NCBI GenBank assembly: GCA_944474755.1
Contig: OX104113.1
Coordinates: 67,414,074-67,478,073 of the forward strand
From: Limnoperna fortunei
Taxonomy: Eukaryota > Mollusca > Bivalvia > Mytilida > Modiolidae
Direction: 5' to 3'
Length of the DNA: 64,000 nt
Part shown: piece after piece, positions 47,295-57,004 of the stretch
Layout of the letters: each line of letters begins with the position of its first letter
Position numbering within the stretch: the first letter of the stretch is position 1
Made by a program: the position numbers and the translations under genes
The notes under the pieces: model-generated
The model's input: the letters and a program-made list of their open reading frames with translations, nothing else
Told to the model about the DNA's origin: nothing
The model's database searches: none

Positions 47295-48628
47295 GTGCCG
47301 ACGAGAATTTTTCTGATTTCCACGATAGTGATGACGATAAATGTCCTTTTATCTATATACCTGTAAAATTTGATGATTTAAGCATTGCTGCCCTGGCGGA
47401 TGGTGGCAGTTCAATTAACATAATGTCTCAGGAATTATTTCGGTCCCTTCCGGAAAGTGCTAAGGTATCATTTCAACAAATGTCTTCTTTAATTCGTTTA
47501 GCAAACAATAGCTCTATTGGCGTAATTGGAACTGCTAAAATTTCAATGGATGTTTTACAAGGTAAACGTGTGATTGAGGTTTTCGTTTTGCAGAATACAT
47601 CATGTCCGCTCATTCTGGGAAAAGGATATTTACACAAAGAAAAAATTATGTTAGATTACAGTGACGGGACTTATAATTTTAGGTCAGTTAAAGTAGTGTC
47701 TGGTAAGCGTTTTATATTGCAGCCAAATACCGAAACTATAGTTTGGGGTAAACTACCGGATTTTGTCTCGGGAGGACTAAACGGCATTTGTAGTAATGCT
47801 AAACACCTGCTAGGGAAAGGCTTGATGGTTTGTAAAACTTTGGTTACGGTACAGTTAAATAGAAAGGTACCAGTTCGTATATTAAACACTACCCCAAACC
47901 CAATAACTGTTCATAGAGGAAAAACGATTGCAGAATTTGAAATTATTACTTCTAATCATACTTGTATAGCGTTTCCGGCTGAAAATAGGCCTATAGTACA
48001 ACACGTGACACTTAATGAAAAAGGTCCCGATACCAGTATCTCGGTACCGAGGGAACAAATTCGAAAAATTCAAGAAGAATTTGACATATCGGATAGATTA
48101 AATGATTCAGAGCGTGACAAAATTGCAGAGTGTATTTTCAAAAACAAAGACATTTTTGTTACAGAGGACAATCCTGCACTTGGATTCACAACTGTAGTGG
48201 AGCATAACATTTCTTTAATAGACAATTTTGTGGGGAAACATCAGAAACCGTATTGCCTTCCACCACAGAAACGGGAGGTATTACGGCATCATTTGGATAA
48301 TCTGCTACAGCAGGGAATTATTTCTCCCGTTCAGGAAACTGACGATCTACCGATAACAAGCCCCGTGGTGCTAGTTTCTAAACGCATGAATTCCACCGAT
48401 AAAAGCTCCCCACAAAATTTTCGTTTTGTTTGCGATTTCCGACATTTAAATTCTCAGACTAAGGATTTTAGATACACAATACCGAATTTGCAAGAGTTAA
48501 CCGAATCATTTTCACACTCTACACCGAATTATTTGACATCGATAGACCTCACTTCCGGTTTCTTCCAAATGGGTTTAAATAAAGAATCATCTCGTTATAC
48601 GGCATTTAATACGTGCTTTGGTACCTAA
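47231..48628 (+). pseudogene. pol: pol part 1: aspartic protease and N-terminal half of reverse transcriptase
   Basis: Open in the -1 frame relative to gag from 47231 (no ATG needed, read by frameshifting). The protease motif is LADGGSSINIM with catalytic Asp at 47399-47401; the usual D-T/S-G is D-G-G here. The reverse transcriptase begins around 48240, with FRFVCDFRHLN, and motif A SIDLTSGFFQMGL carries the first catalytic Asp. The frame ends at a TAA (48626-48628) between FGT and KFLRLPMGL, where related enzymes have an aromatic residue. So this is a nonsense change, not a natural end. Confidence 0.92.
47240..47299 (+). promoter_or_regulatory. -1 ribosomal frameshift site between gag and pro-pol
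   Basis: Heptamer GGGAAAC at 47240-47246 lies in the register G-GGA-AAC of the gag frame, the canonical X-XXY-YYZ form. A shift by -1 enters the protease frame, which opens at 47231, while gag terminates at 47292-47294. Eight nt downstream, CCCGG (47255-47259) can pair with CCGGG (47277-47281). GGCAC in the loop (47266-47270) can pair with GTGCC (47295-47299). This is an H-type pseudoknot layout. Confidence 0.85.
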
Positions 48629-49858
48629 AAGTTTCTTAGATTGCCCATGGGATTAAAAACAAGTCCAAATACATTTCAACTTCTGATGGATAAAGTTTTA
48701 CACGGTCTTCAGTTTAATACGTGCTTATGTTATCTGGATGATGTGCTGGTTTATTCATCAACTTTTGATCAACACATTGCGGACTTGAATGAAGTATTTC
48801 GCCGTTTCAGAGAGGCCGGGTTAAAACTTGGACCACGAAAATGTAAATTTGCGGCAGATTCATGTGTTTTCTTGGGACATCAGATTTCTAAGGATGGAAT
48901 TAGTCCACCGTCTGACAGAGTTGATGCCGTGCTTAATGTTCCACCGCCACGTACCGTAAAGGAGCTAAGAAGAATTATAGGTATGTTTAACTGGTTCCGG
49001 AAGTTTATTCCGAATTTTAGTTCTATCATTAATCCGCTTACTCGACTTTTGAGAAAGAATGCTAGATTCTGTTGGCTAGACGACCAGCAAAGTGCGTTTA
49101 CTACATTAAAACAACGCTTAACGTCTGCGCCGATTCTCCAATTTCCGAAATATGAATGGCCTTTTCGACTTGCCGTTGACACATCTTCATTAGGTATAGG
49201 TTATATGTTATACCAGGTTGATCCGAGAGACCCGGAAAGTAAACCAAGAATAATTCGGTATGGGTCAAAGAGTTTAAATTCCTGGCAACAGTCGTACGGA
49301 TCCACTAAACTCGAGCTATTAGGCATGGTCGTCAGTATACTTGAATGTAATGATTACTTGCGTGGTACGAAATTCACAGTTGAGTGCGATCACAAGGCAT
49401 TACAACCTTTATTTCAAAAACAGTTCAAGGGCGCCATCTATGAGCGATGGCTTTCCCTGCTCCAACAATTTAATTTTGACATTGAATATAAAGCAGCGTC
49501 AGAAATGCAGCTTCCAGATGCCCTTTCTCGGTGCCCAGAAGTGGCCGCGCAATTATCAGAGAGTCCAGCTGAAGACGACCCGTATTTTCCGTTTGTTACG
49601 GAGTCGTTAGGCAAAATAACTCTTCCAGACGGAGCGGATTTAAAGGATTATATTTCATCAGAACAAAATGTTGAAGAGCAAAATAGCAAACAGATAGTAC
49701 AGATTCCTATTTCGGAGCCAGTAGCACAAGCGGTACAAGTCGATCACGCATATGACGCTGACACTGACGAAACACCGGAGGAACAAACAATTTACGAAAC
49801 AGAAGGAAAGACAACAGTTACAAGTAGGTATGGACCCAATGCAAAATATGGTCAATAG
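48629..49858 (+). pseudogene. pol: pol part 2: reverse transcriptase palm/thumb and RNase H
   Basis: Continues in the same frame after the premature stop. LPMGLKTSPNTFQLLMD is motif B. CYLDDVLVYS (YLDD at 48731-48742) provides the two catalytic Asp. LGHQISKDGI is motif D/E context. RNase H follows with its acidic residues in AVDTSSLGIGY, KLELLGMV and VECDHKALQPL. PDALSRCPE closes the tether. After it the protein is acidic and low in complexity until the stop at 49858; the integrase frame lies one register away. A frame change somewhere between about 49750 and 49858 is therefore needed. Confidence 0.92.
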
Positions 49859-50726
49859 TACTATCTTTTGTAAACTTGGTCTTAAGGGCACGAATATATC
49901 TGCATTGCAAGCAGAGGATAATGAGCTGAAACATTTTATTGCTTATTTGAAGGATGATAAGTTACCTGATTCTAATAAGAAAGCTAGACGCCTGTTGATT
50001 GAAATATCTGATTATGTATTGGTTGAAAATATTTTATACCATTCCGTAAAACAAAACAAACAGAGAACGGCTGGTATTAACAAATATCAACTGGTAGTAC
50101 CTGGTTCACTTATAGATACTATTTTGCGCATTGCTCATGATTCACCTATGGGTGGACATTGTGGGGTTCAGAACACTTTAGACAGACTAAAAGAATTTTT
50201 CTATTTTCCTAGGATGGGAAAAGTGATCTCGGATTATGTTTTATCTTGCCATGAATGTCAAGTCCGAAAATTTTCAAATATTAAAACTAGAGCGAAGATC
50301 ACAGCGTTTCCCACACCTTGCGAACCATTTGAAGCCTGGGAAATTGATTTATACGGACCACTTCCGATATCACCTAGCGGTAACATATATATATTTACAG
50401 CTGTGGATATGCTTTCAAAACTTCTATTTACAGTTCCGATTCGGAATAAAGATGTATTGACAGTTTCGAATGCTTTGTTTTTACTGTTTTGTCAATATGG
50501 CGTATGTCAAACAATTATTTCCGATCAGGGAAAAGAATTCATCGGAAAATGCACTAAGTACGTTTGTAAAATGCTTGGGGTTAATCAGGATTTTGCACCA
50601 AGTTTTATTCACCATTGTATGGGTGCGGTGGAAAGGACACATAGAACACTTGCCGAGCGGCTTACCCCTTTCGTACAGAAGGGTAAACAATGGGAAGACT
50701 TACTTCCTGCAATAGTATTTCAATGA
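49859..50726 (+). pseudogene. pol: pol part 3: integrase zinc finger and DD35E core
   Basis: The frame is open from 49752 but similarity starts around the terminal repeat-proximal NELKHFIAYLKDDKLP. The HHCC finger is seen as HDSPMGGHCG followed by LSCHECQVRK. The catalytic core has WEIDLYGPLP (Asp), IISDQGKEF (Asp) and GAVERTHRTL (Glu), with exactly 35 residues between the second Asp and the Glu. The frame ends at TGA 50724-50726, and the protein continues in another register. Confidence 0.92.
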
Positions 50727-51374
50727 ACTCGTGTGTCAACAGTAGTTCGAATTATTCACCTTATGAAGTAATTTACGGTAGGCGACCTAACTTCCCACTA
50801 ACAAATTTGCTACCAAACATGACATTTAAAGGATTGCCATCTTCAATTCATGCCTATTTGACTGAATTAACGGGACGCTTAAAAATCATACGCGACACAG
50901 TAAAGGACAATTTGGAGATATCAAAATCTAAAATGTTAGCAAACAAAAATCAGAAAATTAATGAAATCGAGATCAAAGTTGGCGATTATGTGTATATGGA
51001 CGATAATCCAACGGGACAAGGTCGTAAACTTTAATCCAACGGGACAAGGTCGTAAACTTAAGCCTATCTTTTCTGGGCCATATGTTGTGCACGAAAAAGT
51101 AAGTGACCATTTAATTAAATTAAGAGACCCGACAGGAAAGAAAACTTTGTCTCAACCGGTACATATAAACAGGCTTAAAGTGGCACACATTCGACAACCC
51201 AATCCTCAACACTTCTTTGAAAATGCCAATAAATCAGAATCCTCAAGTGCGTCCGAACTTACAGACTCGGAAATAACTTCCGCTGTTAGTGATAATGCAG
51301 CAAAAATCGAAAATAATGAGACAAATGTCACGCACAGACGACGGTCTTGTCGGACTGTTAAAAAACCAATATGA
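50727..51374 (+). pseudogene. pol: pol part 4: integrase C-terminal region with 28-bp tandem duplication
   Basis: SSNYSPYEVIYGRRPNFPL continues the integrase in the frame of 50690. A 28-bp unit is duplicated in tandem at 51004-51031 and 51032-51059. This stops that frame at 51034 and throws the rest into the frame of 50961-51374. Beyond it, KPIFSGPYVVHEKVSDHLIK and VHINRLK are the usual GPF/Y-type module of gypsy integrases. A TGA at 51372-51374 ends the frame. Confidence 0.88.
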
Positions 51375-51608
51375 TTTAGGGATGATAATCATGTGGACCC
51401 AGATTCGATCACTCTGGCAGAATCTGGAAAAGATGATCAATTGAAAATAAAACGAATTCTCGCTAAGAAAAGACAAGATAATTCATTTGTTTATTTAGTA
51501 CAGCGAGTGGGCGAACCTTCCCAAAATGCTATTTGGTGTTCGTTAAAGGATTTACCACTCAAAGCTCAGGATCTTCTGCTCGCCCGGCCACCCCCTTTAA
51601 TTGATTAG
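51375..51608 (+). pseudogene. pol part 5: C-terminal tail, possibly chromodomain-like
   Basis: Same frame as part 4, separated only by the TGA. A CGA to TGA change would explain the stop. The segment IKRILAKKRQ, YLVQRVGEPSQNAIWCSLKD has the spacing of a chromodomain (Y-V-W-G, then N-W-E/C) but is divergent. Chromodomain tails of chromoviruses guide integration to chromatin. The alternative is an unrelated C-terminal extension. Confidence 0.55.
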
Positions 51609-51635
51609 ATGTGTTATATTCGTAAAATTACGAAT

Positions 51636-51653
51636 GGTGATGATAGCATCGCC
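51636..51653 (+). promoter_or_regulatory. Fifth hairpin copy, downstream of pol
   Basis: GGTGATGATAGCATCGCC folds like the four leader hairpins, but the two inner base pairs are changed on both sides (G-U to A-U, G-C to U-A). It is preceded by the dyad TTCGTAAAATTACGAA (51620-51635). Confidence 0.75.
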
Positions 51654-51683
51654 ACAATTTGTATTGTGCGTTCATGTTCATAG

Positions 51684-51769
51684 ACTGAATAGTTTGACAA
51701 TAAAAGTGTTATTTTTGAAATAGGATTATTTTCTATTTGATCGTCGGATGTTTCCCCAACCGCACGATA
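51684..51769 (+). repeat. 3' terminal direct repeat (LTR segment)
   Basis: Partner of 44807-44892 with one mismatch. No polypurine tract is visible directly upstream of it, which is unusual for an LTR retrotransposon. Confidence 0.9.
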
Positions 51770-51954
51770 GTAAGGTGGAAACTGTCAATTTTTGTTATCA
51801 CATTGAAGATATGTAACGTATCTGTGGTCAATTTTCACTACATAGCGATTTTATAATGCTTGAAAATTTTACACAGGTTTTGTCTTAAAGTCACATAACG
51901 AAGCGAATTTCAAACTGTTCGCATAAAAAATGGTAATTTGGTAAGAATCTTGGT

Positions 51955-52024
51955 TTATGAATGGTGTAAACAGACCCAAACCATATTATATCGTATAACC
52001 TGTTCAGAAATTGAAATATTCCTT
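51955..52024. repeat. MITE family C, right half only
   Basis: GGTGTAAACAGACCCAAACC through GAAATATTCCTT matches one arm of family C plus the flank that follows it at 52650. Confidence 0.8.
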
Positions 52025-52515
52025 ATAATTTAATTTTAACTATAAATTTTAACAATTTTTATAGTAAAAACGTCATGCATATCTAACATGAAATTGTTGA
52101 CATAAATAACTTTTTATTTACTAAAAGTTCTTTACCAAAAAGTGTCACCCTGTAAGCGACAACTACTTAATCATAAGATAGTGATATTTAAATGTCATGG
52201 GACAAAATTCTTACCAAATTACCATATTTTATATCACAAAGCTAGAAAAGGCATTTAAGCAACAAGAAAAAAATTTGTATGCTCTTTATTGCATATATTG
52301 TAATTCTTTTCGACCGGCAGTCGTATGCGCGGATTGCACCAATTTATGAAAAATCTGACGCCTACATAACTACTTGTATTCCAATTATATTTTAAATTGT
52401 ATTATCTAACGATGGAATCGCCTTTGGACCAGATCTTTTCCCCTAAATGATGACAAAAAGTAATAAGATAATGAATCCCATTTGTGACCTCAAATATATT
52501 GATATCGCTTTAATT

Positions 52516-52860
52516 AAGGAATACTTCAAATTTCTGAACAAGGTTATACGATATAATATGGTTTGGGTCTGAAGCGGTTTATGAATGGTGTAAACAGACC
52601 CAAACCATATTATATCGTATAACCTGTTCAGAAATTTGAAATATTCCTTATAATTTAATTTTAACTATAAATTTTAACAATTTTTATAGTAAAAACGTCA
52701 ATGACGTCATGGCACTATTTGAATTTTAACGGCGTAAGAATAGGTCAAAGGTCACGCAAACTATTTCTTATAGTATGGGTTGCTAGATTTGAATTAACCA
52801 ATCAGATTCCAGCTTACAAAGCAAATTAAATAATTGTTATATAACATTATGTGATCAAGG
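52516..52860. mobile_element. MITE family C, copy 2, with flanking element sequence
   Basis: Palindrome 52516-52649 (AAGGAATACTTCAAATTTCT to GAAATATTCCTT). The following 52650-52860 segment (AATGACGTCATGGCACTATT, GGTCAAAGGTCACGCAA) is the reverse complement of the flank of copy 1 at 35090-35266. Confidence 0.82.
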
Positions 52861-53794
52861 TTCGCCACCAACATTTATGGAAACTTATTAAAGCAAAGAT
52901 GTCACGTCTTTGACGTAATTTTTTTATTACTGCAACGGAACACTGATCAATTAAACAAGTTGATGGTTGAAAATAACTCACTTTTACTCCATATATAAAT
53001 TTAATGCGTATTCATTAATGAGTGAATTAAACTGCTATCACGATTTTACGAACAATTTAATATAACTGTAAATTTGAACAAGTGTTGATTAAATAAATAA
53101 ATTGCTCACTCCATATTTTTAGCGATGTATTAAACGTTAGCGAGTGATTTTTATTTTTTTTAAAGGTAGCTAAGGTTAATAAATGAAGTATCACGTTTTC
53201 TATCAACTCACTGACGCATGCTGTTCATAAAAAAAGTGATACAACTTGTACATAGTACATATCAAAAAATAAAACAAATGAGAAAAAAGACAAACGCAAT
53301 ATAAAACTTTAAGTGTGGGTTAAAAAATCAAATTGTTTTTTTATTTATATTAATGGACACAAAGAACTAACTACTATTATACCTTTTTGTAGTAAAGCAG
53401 CAGACCGAGGTGTATTCACAAGAACAAAATCCAAATTTGAAATTACACAGCAATGAAAAACATTAAACACTAAAACATACAACAAAATAATAAACAACTC
53501 ATTACCCTTCTAAAAAAAATGGCAAAGAAACCCGACCGAACAACAAGAGCCGAAATTCAAGGCACAATTACAAATCCGGATATAAACAAACATATACAGC
53601 ACAACACAAAACCAAAAACACAAAAATAGAAAGAGAGTAACACAAACAAAATACAAACAATGGGTGCACTCAGCTGCTCGGGACGAGTAAGCAGTGCCTG
53701 CCTCTAATTAGACACCAGTCGAGTTACTAATTGTGATGTGTAGGAAAAAGTCAAATCCAAGAATAGGAACACTACCTATGTTCGATCGTATTTA
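52861..53794. other. AT-rich stretch with dispersed-repeat fragments
   Basis: 53100-53230 carries TCACTCCATATTTTTAGCGA and AACTCACTGACGCATGCTGT, also present around 29395 and 32900. 53440-53720 is an A- and C-rich segment ending in GGGACGAGTAAGCAGTGCCT, of a type I associate with mussel dispersed repeats. No gene. Confidence 0.5.
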
Positions 53795-54605
53795 AGAAAT
53801 TGATTTCCCAAAACGATCAATTAAGTCATATTGACGACCATAGAACTTCTGACAAAATTGAAGAATGTGTCCATGGGACACGGATGCCCCCGCTAAAGGA
53901 AGTCCCAAACAGGAAGTAGTTGTCCAACAGGTCTGAAAGTCGCTTAGGACGTACAACTTGTGATACTTAACCACCCTGCCAAATTTCAAATTGTTCTAAT
54001 GTACGGTTTCAGAGTAATGCTTGACGGAAATTTTCATACTCGTGTTAACACATTTTCATATCGGCCCAGTCGAAAACAGGAAGTAGTTGTCCGACAGGTC
54101 TGAAAGTCGCTTAGGACGTACAACTTAGGATACTGAACTACCCTACCAAATTTCAAATTGTTCTTGTACGGTTTCTGAGAAAAGCTTGACGGAAATTTTC
54201 ATACTCATGTTAACACATTTTCATATCGGCCCAGTCGCAACAGGAAGTAGTTGTCCGACAGGTCTGAAAGTCGCTTAGGACGTACAACATGTGATACTGA
54301 ACCACCCTGCCAAATTTCAAATTGTTCTGATGTACGGTTTCTGAGAAAAGCTTGACGGAAATTTTCATACTCATGTTAACACATTTTCATATCGGCACAG
54401 TCCCAAACAGGAAGTAGTTGTCCGACAGGTATGAAAGTCGCTTAGGACGTACAACTTGTGATACTGAACCACCCTGCCAATTTCAAATTGTTCTGATGTA
54501 CGGTTTCTGAGAAAAGCTCGACGGAAATTCGTACGGACGTACAGACGCACGGACGGACAGACAGACGGACGGACGGACATGAGTAAAACTTAATGCCCCC
54601 CGACA
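53795..54605 (-). mobile_element. Tandem-monomer repeat element with (ACGG)n end
   Basis: Four monomers of about 167 bp; the landmark AGGAAGTAGTTGTCC is at 53911, 54078, 54242 and 54409. Then (ACGG)n at 54540-54580 and the palindromic end CCCGACATGTCG / GTCGCGGAGCATAAAAA. Architecture parallels the Helentron-like elements, but I could not find a CTRR terminus. The fragment at 4590-4762 belongs to it. Confidence 0.75.
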
Positions 54606-54714
54606 TGTCGTCGCGGAGCATAAAAAATATAAGAGTAAGTGTTCTTAAGGGTAAGCATATTAAGTTTAACTTGTGACCAACGACGTGTTTCTTGTGCTGT
54701 TAGGTTAAGAGCAG

Positions 54715-54819
54715 AGACACTGGCATCTTCGCTAGCCAAGGGTTACGATCCGATACTCTTATCTTGTGAAGATAAGAGTATCGGATCGTAACCCTTGGCT
54801 AGCGAAGATGAGACACTGG
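54715..54819. mobile_element. 87-bp perfect-hairpin MITE with 9-bp target duplication
   Basis: The element at 54724-54810 starts CATCTTCGCTAGCCAAGGGT and ends with the exact complement; arms of about 40 bp differ only at the centre. It is flanked by AGACACTGG at 54715-54723 and 54811-54819. Its CATC end and AAGGGTT block recall the elements at 18944 and 21619. Near-perfect arms suggest recent insertion. Confidence 0.88.
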
Positions 54820-55309
54820 TAAGTTCCCTTATAATATAAGTCATCACCTTGATGGTCAAGGACCCACAACACAAAGATCAGACAATAATAAGAACACATA
54901 AAAAGTAGTTTCTGTGGAAGGTAGGCGTTCCTAGCATCATGGACAAGCTAATAATATTTTCCATAAAATATCTTTAGGGTATATATAGTTTTTTATTTGA
55001 TTTATTGAATGGTGGCTTTATACCCAGTGGTGAGTACTTCAGCTATATTTAGGACAAAAAAGACGAATTACTTCGAGAAATAGAATAGAAAAATGCGCAG
55101 AAAATGTTGACTGGCACTGAAATAGTATATTTTGTTGAAGGTTGGAAAATTTAGCTACTTATAGCCCCTAAAATGCACTTTTTCAAAATCTACATAGTGT
55201 ATCTTAAAAGTGCAAGAATCAACAGTGCATTACATAGCAGCTCTTTGGTTTGATGGCAGACAGGATGCACAAATGGTGACTCGGTAGACCATTTGAATAA
55301 GACATTTTC
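54820..55309. other. AT-rich stretch, no feature found
   Basis: No gene or repeat that I can support. Confidence 0.45.
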
Positions 55310-55583
55310 AATTTATGTTTGTTTGTTTGTTTGATGGTGTTTAACGCCACTTTCAGCAATTTTTCAGCTATATCATGGCGTCCAGTTTTTATTGGGGGAG
55401 GAAGCCGGAGTACCCGGAGAAAACCCCCGACCTGCGGTAGGAAAACTGGCAATCCTTGTCAATTAAGATTGGAGTCGAGTACACCCTGCCTGCAGTGAGA
55501 ATCGAACCCGCAATCTCAGTGTTGACAGACCACGTGATCAATAGTAGACGAACTACCTTGACCACTCGGCCACCGAGGCCCCT
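55310..55583 (-). mobile_element. tRNA-derived SINE, best preserved copy
   Basis: On the minus strand: the tRNA-like head with A box TGGCCGAGTGGT (55561-55572) and B box GGTTCGATTC (55499-55508). Then a body through CGGGGGTTTTCTCCGGGTAC and a tail CAAACAAACAAAC (55313-55332). The head resembles a Leu or Ser tRNA A box, but the length and lack of a cloverleaf exclude a functional tRNA gene. Transcribed by RNA polymerase III if active; needs LINE enzymes to move. Confidence 0.9.
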
Positions 55584-57004
55584 TAGCCAAATGTAAACAT
55601 GTATCAATGTAAAAAGTTTTTGTTAAATTTCTTTTAAATTTGTGATTTTCAGTGAAATTCATTTTCAATTTATATGATACATTAAAGTAGCAATAAACAA
55701 AACAAAACAGTATTTTTACAATTAGACTATTTAAGAACGACAAATATCTAGCGCACAAGTAATAATTATATATGTATTTGGTGACATTTACGTGCCATCT
55801 TTTCAGAGGTAGTTCCAAGTGATATGTCGGTACACAACGTATAGAAGACTCCAGCTGTCTTATCTATGACATAAGAAAATAGAGATGGTAAATCTGATCA
55901 ACTAGCATTTTTTCACTCTGTGCTGGATTTTTTTACACACTATATTGTTGTTGATAACTCTATATTCCAAGCATTCTAGTATTATAGATCTTTTTAGTAA
56001 CAAGATAGACTTGCTGTTTGATCTTTCCATGTACCCTATGTATAATCTCGAGACTTATGTACTGCTAAATATCTGGAACACATGTTTTAAAGACAATTCA
56101 GGGTTAAAGCCTAAAAATGTAAATGCAGTTTTGAAACTGTAAAAGAATACAAATTGCCATTGTAGAATTGTTTGTGCATGTTATATTGGTTATTTAAAAT
56201 CAATAATTTTTATTAAATTTACAGTTAATACTATTACATATTGTCGCCGGGTTATTGTCTCTTGTATGGCGTAAAGAATAAGTTGTTACCCAAATATTTT
56301 ACTTGTCTGTAAATTAACAATATTACAACAATTATAATATATATTTACATTATAATTTAATTCAATATAAACATTCAAATCTCATTTGAGCAATCCAATA
56401 ACATATAAACTGACCTGTAAATAAACAGGGAACTATTTCAAAAAAGTCCACTCAGACCCACGTACAGTGTTGGAATGACTACAGGTGTTTTAATTAGAAT
56501 TAGGTGCGAAAAGCATGCAAAGGTGTGTTTGACTTTAGGTTTGTATGAAAAACATGCAAAGGCGTGTTTAACTTGAATATACGGTTGATTAATCAAGCAT
56601 CAATATGAAATGATGAATGATGTATGATAATGAACGAATAAAGTATCTGAACACACCAATCGGAAAGCTTTCAAATAAAATAAAATAATTAGCTTCCCGT
56701 GACATAGCCCCCACCCCCCCCCAGGACAAAAATTCGTCCCCGAATTTTGATGTATATAAAAACAAATAAAAAAACTGTATAAGCATCATACGTATGTGGC
56801 AAATGCCTCGATACTATGAAAATATACACACACACACATTTAACTAAAAACACAAAATCAATTTTTAACTCTCGATTCGTTGTCCAGAATGACTTTCCAT
56901 ACATGCGACACCCAACTCTCTCCGAGATCTGGTGACGGATGTACCCCATCTACAAGTTTTGTATATTTATATCTTATTGTATTAGAACATTTACGATGTA
57001 CATA
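55584..57004. other. AT-rich stretch, no gene found
   Basis: Contains a poly-C patch (56708-56723) and a CACACA run (56826-56837). Short frames here lack any motif. Confidence 0.5.

Larger units (their letters stand above)
44681..51771 (+). mobile_element. Ty3/gypsy LTR retrotransposon with an upstream SGNH ORF
   Basis: Order: terminal repeat, primer-binding site, SGNH-like ORF (44997-45758), hairpin-repeat leader (45784-45982), gag, -1 frameshift site, protease, reverse transcriptase, RNase H, integrase (order PR-RT-RH-IN, hence Ty3/gypsy), terminal repeat. The terminal repeats are identifiable as 86-bp direct repeats (44807-44892 and 51684-51769) with one mismatch. TAGT at 44677-44680 and 51768-51771 is a candidate target duplication, with the 5' end then at 44681. 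Gag and pol carry at least seven inactivating lesions; the upstream ORF is intact. This copy cannot make a full set of proteins. Both ends lie in the 12-mer cluster, so it inserted there. Confidence 0.92.

Noticed and set aside
55499..55583. tRNA gene of Leu or Ser type
   Set aside because: A and B boxes are present, but no cloverleaf forms and the same body and (TTTG)n tail recur elsewhere. It is the head of a SINE.
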